DNA of 64,000 nt, from positions 40,971 through 104,970 of the forward strand of contig JAHZDZ010000004.1 of NCBI GenBank assembly GCA_019422105.1, read 5' to 3'. The notes below the pieces were generated by a model. The model worked only from the letters and a program-made list of their open reading frames with translations. It ran no database searches and had not been told where the DNA came from. Position 1 is the stretch's first letter. Each line of letters opens with the position of its first letter. Position numbers and translations under genes: made by a program. Below are positions 1-8,604 of this stretch, in pieces. This DNA comes from Bacillota bacterium (GTDB lineage Bacteria > Bacillota > Clostridia > Lachnospirales > Anaerotignaceae).

Positions 1-773
1 ACCTATTTTTTGCAGATGCGGTCATAATGGTTGAAGGTGCTGCTGAGCGAATGTTGTTGCCTCACTTTATCGAGCACCACTATAACCAGCTAAATCAAAC
101 ATATATCTCAATATTGGAAATTAACGGGCGACATGCACATAGGTTACGGGGGTTGATTGAAACATTGGGAATTTTCTGCCTCATTATAACGGATATCGAT
201 ACTGTAGATCCCAAAAGCAAAAAGAGCGTTATGCCGCAACGAAATAAAGGACAGATTTCCACGAATGAAACAATTATTAATTGGCTTCCCAAGCAAAACT
301 CTGCCGACACACTATGGGCCGCTTCTTTTGAGGAAAAGCAAGTCAGATATGAGAACAATCCAGATGCGTTTATCGGAGTAGCATACCAAATTCCTGTCAA
401 AATTAAATTTTCTGATGGCTCAGAGTATGAATTAATTCCTAATACGTTTGAAGATGCATTGGCCTATGAAAATTTTAATATGTTCAAAACCTTGAAAGGT
501 TTGGGAACAATAAAGAAATTGAGAGCTATTTTCAAGGATGAAAATGCTGATAAAATATCCACAGGTGTATATAAATTGATTTATGGAGCAAAAGATGAAA
601 ATGACAAACGACAGAAAGGCATTGATAAAGCAGAGTTTGCGCTTCAATTGCTGTATAACAAGGATCCCCAAAGTATTACACCTCCCTCATACATTGCAGA
701 GGCCTTGCGGTGGTTAGAAGATTCTCTGATTCAGAGAGAAGACGGGGATTTTGCATCAGAAGAGGAGGCATAA
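1..773 (+). CDS. gajA: GajA-like OLD-family nuclease, C-terminal part (cut by window edge)
   Basis: The reading frame is open to the left edge of the window, so only the last ~256 residues of a longer protein are visible. They carry a TOPRIM domain of the OLD (overcoming lysogenization defect) nuclease family: a hydrophobic strand running into the acidic MVEGAAER motif, then the DxD motif in IITDIDTVD. The C-terminal stretch with EFALQLLYN and YIAEALRWLEDSL is typical of OLD/GajA ends. The N-terminal ABC-type ATPase half should lie outside the window. Three bases separate the stop from a UvrD-like helicase gene, the gene order of the Gabija anti-phage system, in which GajA is the DNA-nicking nuclease. 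A generic OLD nuclease paired with a helicase is the alternative. Confidence 0.85.
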   Translation, partial: LFFADAVIMVEGAAERMLLPHFIEHHYNQLNQTYISILEINGRHAHRLRGLIETLGIFCLIITDIDTVDPKSKKSVMPQRNKGQISTNETIINWLPKQNSADTLWAASFEEKQVRYENNPDAFIGVAYQIPVKIKFSDGSEYELIPNTFEDALAYENFNMFKTLKGLGTIKKLRAIFKDENADKISTGVYKLIYGAKDENDKRQKGIDKAEFALQLLYNKDPQSITPPSYIAEALRWLEDSLIQREDGDFASEEEA

Positions 774-776
774 GGG

Positions 777-2651
777 ATGCCAGACAATAATATTGTAAAC
801 GATGATCAGCGAGATGATGTAGTTGATCAAACAATCAGAACTTGTTTAGACCAAGATAATCCCCAAAGTTTTTTCCTTTTCGCCGGAGCAGGTAGTGGTA
901 AGACAAAAAGCCTCGTCGATGCATTGGACTTTTTGCTATGTAAATATGGGCAGCAATTTATGGAACTAAGGAGAAATATTGCTGTTATTACATATACAAA
1001 TGCGGCTTGTGATGAGATCAAAAGAAGAGTACAGTACAACCCTTTATTTCAAATATCAACCCTGCATAGTTTTGCATGGACGCTTATCCAACCATATACG
1101 CAAGATATAAAAGAGTTTTTATATTCTGATTTGTCTCACCGAATTGAGGAAAATGAGCAAAAGCAGATAACAGGGCATAAAAATAGCAAAGCCTACTGTG
1201 ACAGAGAAAAGAAAATTACAGTATATCGTGAACGGATAGAAAAGCTTAGTGGCATCAAAAAATTTATTTATAATCCAGATGGAGTTAATACCGAAAAGAA
1301 TTCTTTGGATCATGACGAAGTACTCCGTATATGTGCTGTTTTTTTGAGCGCTAAACAAACTTTTCAAGACATTGTAGTGGATCGGTTTCCGGTTCTGCTT
1401 ATTGACGAGAGCCAAGATACTAAGAAAGTATTGTTGGACGCCTTCCTAATCCTGGAAGAAACTCATAGAGGAAAATTCTGTCTGGGATTGTTGGGAGATA
1501 TTATGCAGCGCATATATCTTGATGGGAAAGAAAGAATACAAGATTTTGTCCCGTCGGAGTGGGCTAAACCTTGTAAAAAGATGAACCACAGAAGTCGAGA
1601 AAGAATTGTGACACTGTGTAATGATATTAGGCGGCCAATTGACGGAATTGAGCAAATCACCCGCCAAGATAAGCCGGGAGGAATCGTTCGACTATTTCTA
1701 GCGGAGCGAAATGCGGATCGTATAGCCACAGAATCCGCTATTCAAGAAAAAATGAGTTTATATACAGGAGATCCTAAATGGCTGACTTCAAGCAATAATA
1801 AGTATTTAACACTTGAACACCACATGGCAGCAAAGCGTTTGGGTTTTCAGGACTTTTTTAATCCTCTATATAAAGTTTCTTCATATAAGCAAGGCATAGG
1901 TGATGGTTCATTGTCCGCTATTTCGGTGCTGTCAAAAATTGTTATTCCATTATTCAAGGTGCACCAAGAAGATAATCACTTTGCTGTTATGCAACTTATC
2001 AAACAGTATTCTCCTTTGATGCGTGACAGTGTAAAACAGCACAGTTTCACTGCAACAACGCTTAAAGGCATTAACGAGAGTACAAAGAAACTTTTGAATT
2101 TATGGAATGACGGAAATGATCCCAAATGTATAGAAATACTGAGAATTATTAGAGCAGAAAGCCTTTTTGATTTGCCTAGTGATATTAATGTTTTACTCGC
2201 ACGAAAAGATGACATGCAGGGGCAGCAGGAAAACCCGGAAGATCAGTCTGAAAGAATAGATGCACTGGAAGAAGCAATGCAAGTTCCTTTTTCCCATTTC
2301 GTAAAGTATTATAGCTATATTTCAGGGAAGGAAGGTTTTGATACACATCAAGGAGTTAAGGGGTTGCAATTTGAACGTGTGATGACGATCATTGACGATA
2401 ACGAGGCCCAAGGCACAACTTTTAATTACGAAAAACTTCTGGGTATTGCAGAAATGTCTGATGCGGATCAAAGGAACCTGCAACAGGGAAAAGAAACTAC
2501 AATTGATCGTACAAGAAGATTGCTCTATGTAACTTGTAGCCGTGCAATTGATAGTTTGGCAATTGTTATTTATGTGGACAGTATTGATCAAGCATTTGAA
2601 AAAATACTGACATGCGGATGGTTTCGTCCAGAAGAAATACAGGCTATTTAA
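777..2651 (+). CDS. gajB: GajB-like UvrD/Rep superfamily 1 helicase
   Basis: SF1A helicase of 624 residues. Visible motifs are Walker A GAGSGKTK (residues 37-44), motif Ia with TYTNAACDEI (72-81), Walker B LLIDESQDT (207-215), motif III GDIMQRIY (240-247), motif V around GVKGLQFERV and motif VI LLYVTCSRA near the C terminus. In Gabija, GajB senses DNA ends or processed DNA and works with the GajA nuclease to abort phage infection. The gene starts 3 bp after the gajA-like stop, so the two are probably co-translated. It is somewhat longer than the GajB I know from Bacillus (about 500 residues), so an extra insertion or divergent subfamily is likely. The low GC and phage-defence role fit horizontal acquisition. 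Confidence 0.88.
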   Translation: MPDNNIVNDDQRDDVVDQTIRTCLDQDNPQSFFLFAGAGSGKTKSLVDALDFLLCKYGQQFMELRRNIAVITYTNAACDEIKRRVQYNPLFQISTLHSFAWTLIQPYTQDIKEFLYSDLSHRIEENEQKQITGHKNSKAYCDREKKITVYRERIEKLSGIKKFIYNPDGVNTEKNSLDHDEVLRICAVFLSAKQTFQDIVVDRFPVLLIDESQDTKKVLLDAFLILEETHRGKFCLGLLGDIMQRIYLDGKERIQDFVPSEWAKPCKKMNHRSRERIVTLCNDIRRPIDGIEQITRQDKPGGIVRLFLAERNADRIATESAIQEKMSLYTGDPKWLTSSNNKYLTLEHHMAAKRLGFQDFFNPLYKVSSYKQGIGDGSLSAISVLSKIVIPLFKVHQEDNHFAVMQLIKQYSPLMRDSVKQHSFTATTLKGINESTKKLLNLWNDGNDPKCIEILRIIRAESLFDLPSDINVLLARKDDMQGQQENPEDQSERIDALEEAMQVPFSHFVKYYSYISGKEGFDTHQGVKGLQFERVMTIIDDNEAQGTTFNYEKLLGIAEMSDADQRNLQQGKETTIDRTRRLLYVTCSRAIDSLAIVIYVDSIDQAFEKILTCGWFRPEEIQAI

Positions 2652-3189
2652 GAGAAGGTTGCTTCATGCATAACGAATTTAATTAGAAAGTAATTTAGGT
2701 TGAATGAGCCCTCATTGCAACTTAAAAACGTTAATTTGCAAACACTATGACAATACACTCTATAGATTAAGGCATGGGCCTTTATTATAAAAACCCATGC
2801 CTTGGTGTGGTAGCATTAATATTGTAACTGGAAATAACGAGCTATAGTATTGATCAGAAGCATTGTTAACGAAGCAATGTACCTGTGAGACATGCGAAAC
2901 CGTGATACACGAAAAGTACACGGATCTTCCGCAAATCACAATACCACTGAAATTGAGCGTGAATACTGCAGATAAGGACACCAAAAAGCATGGAAAATAG
3001 CTGTGAAAGCAAACCCGGAACAGAGTGGGAATAGTAGAATGCCACCAGAAAACCTTGAATTTATAAGGTTTTCTGGTGGTTTTTTTTTGATAGTGTAGCA
3101 CTTTTGGAGCATTCGGGTGTAACTTCAAAAGCATTTTTTACTTTTACGCCCAAACGAATTATAATAAGAGCACGAAAGTAAGGTGATAC
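2652..3189. other. Gene-free stretch with two hairpins and unrecognised debris
   Basis: No intact gene is seen. A 10-bp perfect inverted repeat (2769-2778 and 2794-2803) has a 15-nt loop but no T-tract. A short open stretch at about 2850-2993 on the + strand reads through a CxCxxC segment, then TVIHEKYTDLPQITIPLK before a stop. It looks like the remnant of a small mobile-element protein, but I do not recognise the family. A strong terminator follows at 3042-3087. Confidence 0.5.
3042..3087 (+). terminator. Rho-independent terminator
   Basis: A 15-bp perfect stem (3042-3056 with 3065-3079, arm CCACCAGAAAACCTT) with an 8-nt loop is followed by eight Ts. It ends the transcript of the debris region downstream of the Gabija pair. 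Confidence 0.85.
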
Positions 3190-3952
3190 TATGACCAGCA
3201 CAGAAACATTAAATAAACCTTAATGATGCCCCAAGAATTGAGATAGAATATGTAGTTCGCCATCTGATTTCCGAAAGCGATACTGAGGATGAAAGCATTA
3301 TTCGGCTGCTGCCATTTTTGGGAATGGATAAGCTTAATTATACGGAATTAATAATATAAACCGTTTCCTTCAAAACAGTAATCCAAATGAGAATGTTGTC
3401 TGGGGAATTAATACCTATAAAGTCGGCGATCCTATTCTGTTCAACGAATCAAATATTTTCTCTCCACTTATTCATAACAATTCAAAAGGTAAGATTGTTG
3501 GAATTAGGCCTGAGGAGCAGCAAATATGGTTCGATATTGAATTAGAGGAGTCTATTAATGGAATAGATGCATGGGGATATGATTTTGAGCTCATTGGCGA
3601 ATCCAATGCGGGGAACTCCATAATTTCGTTTAGTGTCAATAAATATCGGAGTACTGATGAAGATGATGACGTTAATGATTCGACAGTAGTGCCTTTTCAG
3701 GTCGCCTATGCTGTTTCTATTCATAAGGCACAAGGATTAGAATATAATTCTGTGAAAATTGTCATAACAAATGAAACTGAGGAGCGAATTACACATAATA
3801 TTTTCTATACAGCAATTACTCGAGCAAAGAATAAATTGAAAATATACTGGAGCCCTGAGACAGAACAATCCGTTCTCAGCCGCCTTGAGGTTAAGAATTC
3901 CAACAGAGATGCTCATTTGCTGGCTCTGCTCTCGTCATTAGAGATGGAATAA
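3190..3952 (+). pseudogene. Frameshifted C-terminal remnant of an SF1 helicase (UvrD_C_2-like)
   Basis: The conceptual product is the C-terminal ~250 residues of a large SF1 DNA helicase. It is split by apparent frameshifts near 3217 and 3350. In the first frame it reads PRIEIEYVVRHLISES and LLPFLGMDKLNYTELI. In the next frame it reads INNINRFLQNSNPN and TYKVGDPILFNES. The last part holds motif V-like YAVSIHKAQGLEYNS and motif VI-like FYTAITRAKNKLKI. The whole N-terminal ATPase half (Walker A and B) is missing. The only clean frame, starting at 3689, is too short to be functional. This is probably a decayed neighbour of the Gabija pair in the same island. Confidence 0.75.
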
Positions 3953-4703
3953 TATGTCATTTTTATGATTTTATGTAGTTATGTGGACAATATATCCAAT
4001 GGCCTATTATGATAAAATATTTGTTTGTGTGGTCTTGACATAATGGTGCCACAGGTCATACCTCCGAATTTTTGTGACACCAGCCTTTTGCTCCATAGTG
4101 TCCAGATCTTTTGATAAGGTCGCTCTTTGACAATAAAATATTCTGTTATTTGAGCTGATTACGAGAGCCGAATGTTTGAGATAATTTTGCGTTTCTTCAT
4201 TTAAAAATCAGGTATTGGAATCTTTCAGATACTGTTCTTTGTTTTGGGAGCACCAGAATAGAAAGAGGTAATAAAGTATGAGCCTGTATATCAGTTAAGG
4301 CGCGAGTATAGGTAAAGTCATGGCGTTAGATAAACTTACATTGCAAAAAATAAGAAAAACTTTAGAAAGATAGATAATAAGGTCAGGTATAAAAAATCTT
4401 CAATGATTGTTAGATTATGAAGTATAGAATAAATAAACCCTAAAATATTATTATAGAAAATAAAAAGACCTTGGATGGACAGAGAATTTCCATACAGGGT
4501 CTTTTTTACTGAATCTGCAAAGAGCTTGCGGACCAGAAAAAACGTAGGTTTTAACAATACTCGATGGGAAACCGTTCTTTCCTTTTTTTTGAGTATAAAA
4601 ATTATTCTGTAGCTTGTGGCTGTAGCACAATCTTTAATAGGATGGACCGTCCAGAATGTTATAGATTTTGCCGGTATTTACAGGATTAGTGATATTTTTC
4701 TCG
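3953..4703. other. Gene-free AT-rich stretch
   Basis: No supported gene lies here. A weak hairpin with T-tract sits at 4463-4506 (AAAAGACC pairing with GGTCTTTT, plus an inner TGGA/TCCA stem) and may terminate transcription rightward. Short open stretches on both strands have no ribosome binding site and no recognisable similarity. The region reads as eroded sequence between the defence island and the first chromosomal operon. Confidence 0.5.
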
Positions 4704-5675
4704 TTACAGTTCCTTTTTAAAGAAATCCACTATTCTATCAAATGGAATGATGTCAGTTTTATCATATAAATCAGTATGGACTGCCCCTGGAATAATCATT
4801 AACTCTTTGTTACTGCCTGACAGCTTTTGAAAAACATCTTTGCTGAAATAGCAGGAATGCGCTTTTTCTCCGTGAATGAGCAATACAGCACTGCGAATTT
4901 CATCACTGTAATACAGAATAGGCATATTCATAAAAGACAGAGAAGATGTTATATTCCAGCCGTCATTGGAGTTTAAAGACCTTTTGTGATAACCGCGGCT
5001 TGTTTTATAGTAATCATAATAATCCTTTACAAAAAATGGAGCGTCTTCAGGCAATGGATCGATAACGCCTCCGGCTCTTGCGTACCCGCCGTTTTTATAA
5101 TCCTCAATTCTCTGTTTATTCAAGGCATTGCGCTTTTCATACCGTACATCGGCGCTGTCCTCAGAATCAAAATATCCTTTTGCATTAACACGTGTCATGT
5201 CATACATGGTGACAGCAACGGTGGCCTTAATTCGGGTATCAACAGCGGCGGCGTTTAATGCCATCCCGCCCCAACCGCATATGCCAAGTATTCCGATTTT
5301 TTCTGTGTCAACATTGTCCTGTACGGACAGAAAATCAACAGCAGCCTGAAAATCCTCTGTATTGATGTCAGGAGAAGCCACATAGCGGGGATAACCGCCG
5401 CTTTCCCCTGTGAAGGAGGGGTCAAAGGCAATGGTTAAGAAGCCCATTTCTGCTATTATCTGTGCGTATAAGCCTGAGGACTGTTCTTTTACTGCGCCGA
5501 AGGGACCGCTGACAGCGACAGCAGACAATTTTCCGATTGTTCCTTTTGGCTCATATAAGTCGGCGGCCAGAGTGATGCCATAACGGTTATGGAATGTGAT
5601 TTTTCTATGGTTGACTTTATCGCTTTTTGGGAATGTTTTATCCCATTCTTCGGCCAATTTTAATATTTCACTCAT
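4704..5675 (-). CDS. Alpha/beta hydrolase (dienelactone hydrolase / YcjY-like)
   Basis: A 323-residue alpha/beta-hydrolase. The oxyanion region reads SGPFGAVKEQSS (56-67), and the fold includes FDPSFTGESGG (84-94). The nucleophile-elbow motif GICGWGG (131-137) places a Cys (C133) where serine hydrolases have Ser, as in dienelactone-hydrolase relatives. The likely catalytic His is in PGAVHTDLYD near the C terminus. The substrate is unknown. It lies 14 bp downstream of an iron-sulfur flavoprotein gene with its own good Shine-Dalgarno site, so the two form an operon, probably controlled by the divergent MerR regulator. Such pairs often answer electrophile or redox stress; that role is inference. 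Confidence 0.82.
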   Translation of the reverse strand: MSEILKLAEEWDKTFPKSDKVNHRKITFHNRYGITLAADLYEPKGTIGKLSAVAVSGPFGAVKEQSSGLYAQIIAEMGFLTIAFDPSFTGESGGYPRYVASPDINTEDFQAAVDFLSVQDNVDTEKIGILGICGWGGMALNAAAVDTRIKATVAVTMYDMTRVNAKGYFDSEDSADVRYEKRNALNKQRIEDYKNGGYARAGGVIDPLPEDAPFFVKDYYDYYKTSRGYHKRSLNSNDGWNITSSLSFMNMPILYYSDEIRSAVLLIHGEKAHSCYFSKDVFQKLSGSNKELMIIPGAVHTDLYDKTDIIPFDRIVDFFKKEL

Positions 5676-5689
5676 TATAAACTCCTCCT

Positions 5690-6232
5690 TTATCTGATTG
5701 CAGCTCCCATGGCGTAAGCTTTTTTAAGAGACGGATGACCATCTATTTCTCCTGTGTCGTTTACACCACCAGCAAATACGGTGCCGGCCAATGAGGCTTT
5801 ATCAAAACAATCAATCCAGCCGTTTAAGCCGCTGATTGCTTTTTCCGGTACATCCGCGCCGTCTTCTGCCGCTGTTGTAAGCATATAAATATCACGGAAA
5901 GAATAATCAGAGGAAAACAGAGAATTTGCCCTGTCAAGCAGCGTTTTCATCTGACCGCTCATTTCATAGTAATAAATAGGAGTAGCAAAAGCGATGACAT
6001 CAGCATGACACATCTTTTCTGCGATTGTGACAGCATCATCATGTATCGTGCATTTTTTCGTTTTCTGACAAGCCAGGCATCCTCTGCAAAAAGCAATTGT
6101 CTTTTCTTTCAATGTGATTTTTTCTACGCGGTTATTGCCGGATTTCGCTCCTTCCAGAAAGGAATCAGCGAGTGCTTCGGAATTGCTTTGATTTCTTAAG
6201 CTGGTACTGATAACAAGAACATTTTTTGACAT
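5690..6232 (-). CDS. Flavodoxin-fold iron-sulfur flavoprotein / NAD(P)H FMN reductase
   Basis: A 180-residue flavodoxin-like protein. The N-terminal phosphate-binding loop is STSLRNQSNSEAL (9-21), and the FMN-site segment is ATPIYYYEMSGQMK. The compact cluster motif CRGCLACQKTKKC (C49, C52, C55, C61; C-x2-C-x2-C-x5-C) is that of iron-sulfur flavoproteins, so a [4Fe-4S] cluster is likely. The start at 6232 is chosen because GGAGG lies 7 nt upstream; an in-frame ATG at 6262 has no such site. It is the first gene of the operon with the alpha/beta hydrolase and is transcribed from the MerR-type promoter at 6286-6316. It probably passes electrons to an unknown acceptor. Confidence 0.85.
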   Translation of the reverse strand: MSKNVLVISTSLRNQSNSEALADSFLEGAKSGNNRVEKITLKEKTIAFCRGCLACQKTKKCTIHDDAVTIAEKMCHADVIAFATPIYYYEMSGQMKTLLDRANSLFSSDYSFRDIYMLTTAAEDGADVPEKAISGLNGWIDCFDKASLAGTVFAGGVNDTGEIDGHPSLKKAYAMGAAIR

Positions 6233-6285
6233 TTTGGAACCTCCATAAAGTATATTTGACATTTTATTTTGTCTTTGATAAAATC

Positions 6286-6316
6286 ATTCTAAACCCTAAA
6301 CCTGACTTTAGGTCAA
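6286..6316 (-). promoter_or_regulatory. MerR-type promoter with 19-bp spacer and operator dyad
   Basis: On the minus strand TTGACC (6316-6311) and TAGAAT (6291-6286) are near-consensus -35 and -10 boxes separated by 19 bp. Such long spacers mark promoters activated by MerR proteins through DNA untwisting. The spacer contains the dyad CCTAAA-N6-TTTAGG (6295-6300 and 6307-6312), the expected operator. It drives the flavoprotein-hydrolase operon and lies next to the divergent merR gene. Confidence 0.8.
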
Positions 6317-6352
6317 TATGTTTTTTTATTTTTTTAAAACGGGAGGGAAAAA

Positions 6353-6805
6353 ATGTATACGATTGGACAGGTATCTGAAATGTTTGGATTGCCTATCTCG
6401 ACTTTGCGCTATTACGACAAAGAGGGATTGTTTCCGGAAATAAAGCGGGCTTCCGGTATTCGCAAGTTTGATGAAAAAGAGATAGAGGCTATAAGGGTCA
6501 TTGAATGTTTGAAAAAATCCGGTATGGAAATAAAGGACATTAAACAGTTTATGGAATGGTGCGGACAGGGAAGTGAAACCTATCCTCAGCGAAGGGCATT
6601 GTTTTTAAAGCAAAAGAAAACAGTAGAGGCTGACATAGAGCACATGAACCGTGTCCTTGATATGATAAAGTTTAAATGCTGGTATTATGATCAGGCAATC
6701 AAAGACGGAAATGAGGAGCGTTTGGCATCCATGATGCCGGAGGATATGCCTGAGGAAATCAGGCAGGCTTATGAAAATACACATACAGATACAGGATTAA
6801 AATAG
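6353..6805 (+). CDS. MerR family transcriptional regulator
   Basis: A 150-residue MerR protein. The N-terminal winged helix reads YTIGQVSEMFGLPISTLRYY (residues 2-21), followed by the second wing with SGIRKF. A coiled-coil dimerisation helix (about 80-120) follows and then a short C-terminal effector part containing one Cys (in KFKCWYYD). A strong GGAGG site precedes the start. The gene diverges from the flavoprotein-hydrolase operon across a promoter with the 19-bp spacer and dyad typical of MerR targets, so it very likely activates that operon. The inducer is not shown by the sequence. Confidence 0.9.
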   Translation: MYTIGQVSEMFGLPISTLRYYDKEGLFPEIKRASGIRKFDEKEIEAIRVIECLKKSGMEIKDIKQFMEWCGQGSETYPQRRALFLKQKKTVEADIEHMNRVLDMIKFKCWYYDQAIKDGNEERLASMMPEDMPEEIRQAYENTHTDTGLK

Positions 6806-6887
6806 CTGCCTTTACGGCAGAAAATATTCCGAAAATCTTCGGTTTGTTTCGGTTTCTTATCAGACGGACTTGTTTATTGCCTTATGG

Positions 6888-7160
6888 TAAAATGATGGTA
6901 AATATCAGCAAAGAACCTGGCAGCCCTTGGTTTCTCGGTACATTTGCTACGCAAATGGAATGGTATGCACCTTTTATATCTTTTTCTCCGCTTTTATGGT
7001 AAAATAACGATAAATTACAGCGGAGAACCTCGAAACCTGTGGTTTCTCGGTACATTTGCTTCGCAAATGGTCGCTTATGCTGTACACCTGCACAAGCAAG
7101 CTTGCACAGTGTACTTCTTAAGCGCCTTTTTCTCCGCTTTTATGATAAAATTATTGTGAA
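6888..7160 (+). repeat. Two tandem copies of dispersed repeat family R1
   Basis: Two related units at about 6888-6988 and 6989-7150 share the core GGTTTCTCGGTACATTTGC, then a short inverted repeat TTGCnnCGCAAATG, and end with TTTTTCTCCGCTTTTATG. A third copy in reverse orientation lies at about 15715-15830. Nothing in them codes for protein. The outer parts (TTCTCCGC and GCGGAGAA) are complementary, so each unit can fold into a long hairpin. They look like small non-autonomous repeats, and no target-site duplication is obvious. Confidence 0.7.
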
Positions 7161-7324
7161 ATACGGCTGTCAGGCTGGGCAATCAATTATAATTCATAAG
7201 AAGGAGCCGCTGGATGACAAAAAATTATATTTCGAGCATTGTTCGCTGAAATGGAGAATTGTGTTAATACATTCTCATGTGCAGGTTTTTCTAAAAGTAG
7301 ATTTTTATTGCGGAGGAAACGAAA

Positions 7325-8002
7325 ATGAAGCGAACAAATACAGAAGGATACCAAATGAACGAAAGAATTAGTATCAGAAATGAAAGGGAAGCGGATTATA
7401 GAAGGGTTGAGGAAATTACAAGGAAGGCTTTTTATAATCTGTATATTCCGGGATGCTGTGAGCATTATTTGGTTCATGTCATGCGTTCCCATGAGGATTT
7501 TTTGCCGGAGCTGGATTTCGTAATTGAGCTTGACGGCAAAGTAATTGGGAATATCATGTATACAAAAGCAAGACTTATTGACGAGGCCGGAGAGGAAAAG
7601 GAAATATTGACTTTCGGGCCTGTCAGTATATTGCCTGAATACCAGAGAATGGGCTATGGGAAGATGCTGATAGAATATTCCTTTGCGCGTGCAAGCGCGC
7701 TTGGCTATGATTTGGTTATCATATTTGGAAATCCTAATAACTATGTGGGCCGTGGCTTTAAGAGCTGTAAAAAATATAATGTCAGCCTTGATAATGGTGT
7801 TTATCCTGCGGCAATGATGGTGAAGGAGCTGAAGCAGGAGGCTCTTGACGGAAGAAAATGGACATATCATGACAGTCCGGTGATGCAGATTGATGAGGCG
7901 GAAGCCCAGCGCTTTGATGAGGACTTTGAGGAAAGGCTGGAAAAAGGGTATCAGCCCAGCCAGGAGGAATTTTATATTCATTTTCATGCTGTGATACAAT
8001 GA
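7325..8002 (+). CDS. GNAT family N-acetyltransferase
   Basis: A 225-residue protein with one GNAT fold. The acetyl-CoA-binding motif A is ILPEYQRMGYGKMLIEYS (about residues 100-117) with the R/Q-x-x-G-x-G/A signature, preceded by the strand ILTFGPVSI. The N-terminal part reads IRNEREADYRRVEEI, typical of the first GNAT strand and helix. The start at 7325 has GGAGG 8 nt upstream; the ATG at 7355 lacks a good site. It stands alone between R1 repeats and the fluoride module. The acceptor substrate cannot be told from sequence. Confidence 0.85.
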   Translation: MKRTNTEGYQMNERISIRNEREADYRRVEEITRKAFYNLYIPGCCEHYLVHVMRSHEDFLPELDFVIELDGKVIGNIMYTKARLIDEAGEEKEILTFGPVSILPEYQRMGYGKMLIEYSFARASALGYDLVIIFGNPNNYVGRGFKSCKKYNVSLDNGVYPAAMMVKELKQEALDGRKWTYHDSPVMQIDEAEAQRFDEDFEERLEKGYQPSQEEFYIHFHAVIQ

Positions 8003-8169
8003 GTGTTAGTTAAGGGTTTTTCACATATACGATATTTCTTTTGGGTCTGTGAATAGCATGCAGTGACAATTGGAGAAGACAAATCCTCCATTATTTTGTC
8101 AACGGAAAATAGATAGGACTGTCTTGTACATTCATCCATACGGTTAAAACAGTCTGATGTATTTGTGAA

Positions 8170-8198
8170 TTGACAAATGAATTAATTTCATTTATACT
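8170..8198 (+). promoter_or_regulatory. Consensus sigma-A promoter of the fluoride operon
   Basis: TTGACA (8170-8175) and TATACT (8193-8198) are separated by exactly 17 bp. Transcription would start around 8205, just ahead of the fluoride aptamer. Confidence 0.85.
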
Positions 8199-8202
8199 GA
8201 TA

Positions 8203-8300
8203 AAGCGTAAAGGGGAATGAATGTCTCCCTCGGCATTGCCAAAACCGCTTTTAAAGCTGATGACTTCTGCATTTTGCAGAATCATCAGCTTTTTTTGTTA
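8203..8300 (+). ncRNA. Fluoride (crcB-type) riboswitch with intrinsic terminator
   Basis: The stretch 8211-8270 matches the fluoride aptamer layout. GGGA/TCCC pairs around the loop ATGAATGTC, a small GGC/GCC hairpin follows, then the conserved AAAACCGC, the short GCTT/AAGC stem and the signature GCTGATGAC. The loop segment GAATGTC can pair with GACTTC (8263-8268) apart from one bulged base, as in the known pseudoknot. A 10+7-bp terminator stem (8254-8271 with 8275-8291) and a T-tract overlap the 3' half of the aptamer, so ligand binding should block termination (an ON switch). Downstream genes are an antiporter and UspA, both known fluoride-riboswitch clients. Confidence 0.85.
8254..8297 (+). 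terminator. Riboswitch-controlled intrinsic terminator
   Basis: AAGCTGATGA (8254-8263) pairs with TCATCAGCTT (8282-8291). The inner TTCTGCA/TGCAGAA helix carries one bulged C, the loop is 3 nt, and Ts run from 8290 to 8297. It is mutually exclusive with the aptamer's GCTGATGAC element. Confidence 0.88.
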
Positions 8301-8604
8301 AAGCGGAATGTTAAGTTTAATTGAAAAAACAGGAATGCTTCTATCCGCGAATAAAGTGTTTAATCATGAGCCTGGGCGATAAAAGGGGGGAGAAGGAGAC
8401 AATAAAATTTTGCCGGAGGTTTTAGTGCAAAGCAGGATTTTTGCTTCTAATGCTGACAAAACACCTGTGGAGGCATTGAATGCACCGCTTTGTTTATGAG
8501 GAGAATATTGTTTCAATAATTTTTGGAACAATGCGGCTTGCGAAAGAGGGCAGGCTATGATGGGTTTGAAGAAAAGGATAAGTAAAATTTATGGAGGTAT
8601 TTTT

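Noticed and set aside
4336..4557. 73-codon minus-strand open frame
   Set aside because: It lacks a ribosome binding site, overlaps a hairpin with T-tract and has no similarity to known proteins.
7187..7999. 270-codon minus-strand open frame opposite the acetyltransferase
   Set aside because: The + strand product has a clear GNAT motif and GGAGG; the antisense product has no recognisable features.
8217..8324. 35-codon frame starting at the ATGs within the fluoride aptamer
   Set aside because: It runs through the riboswitch and terminator stem, and its only upstream site is part of the aptamer's conserved stem.
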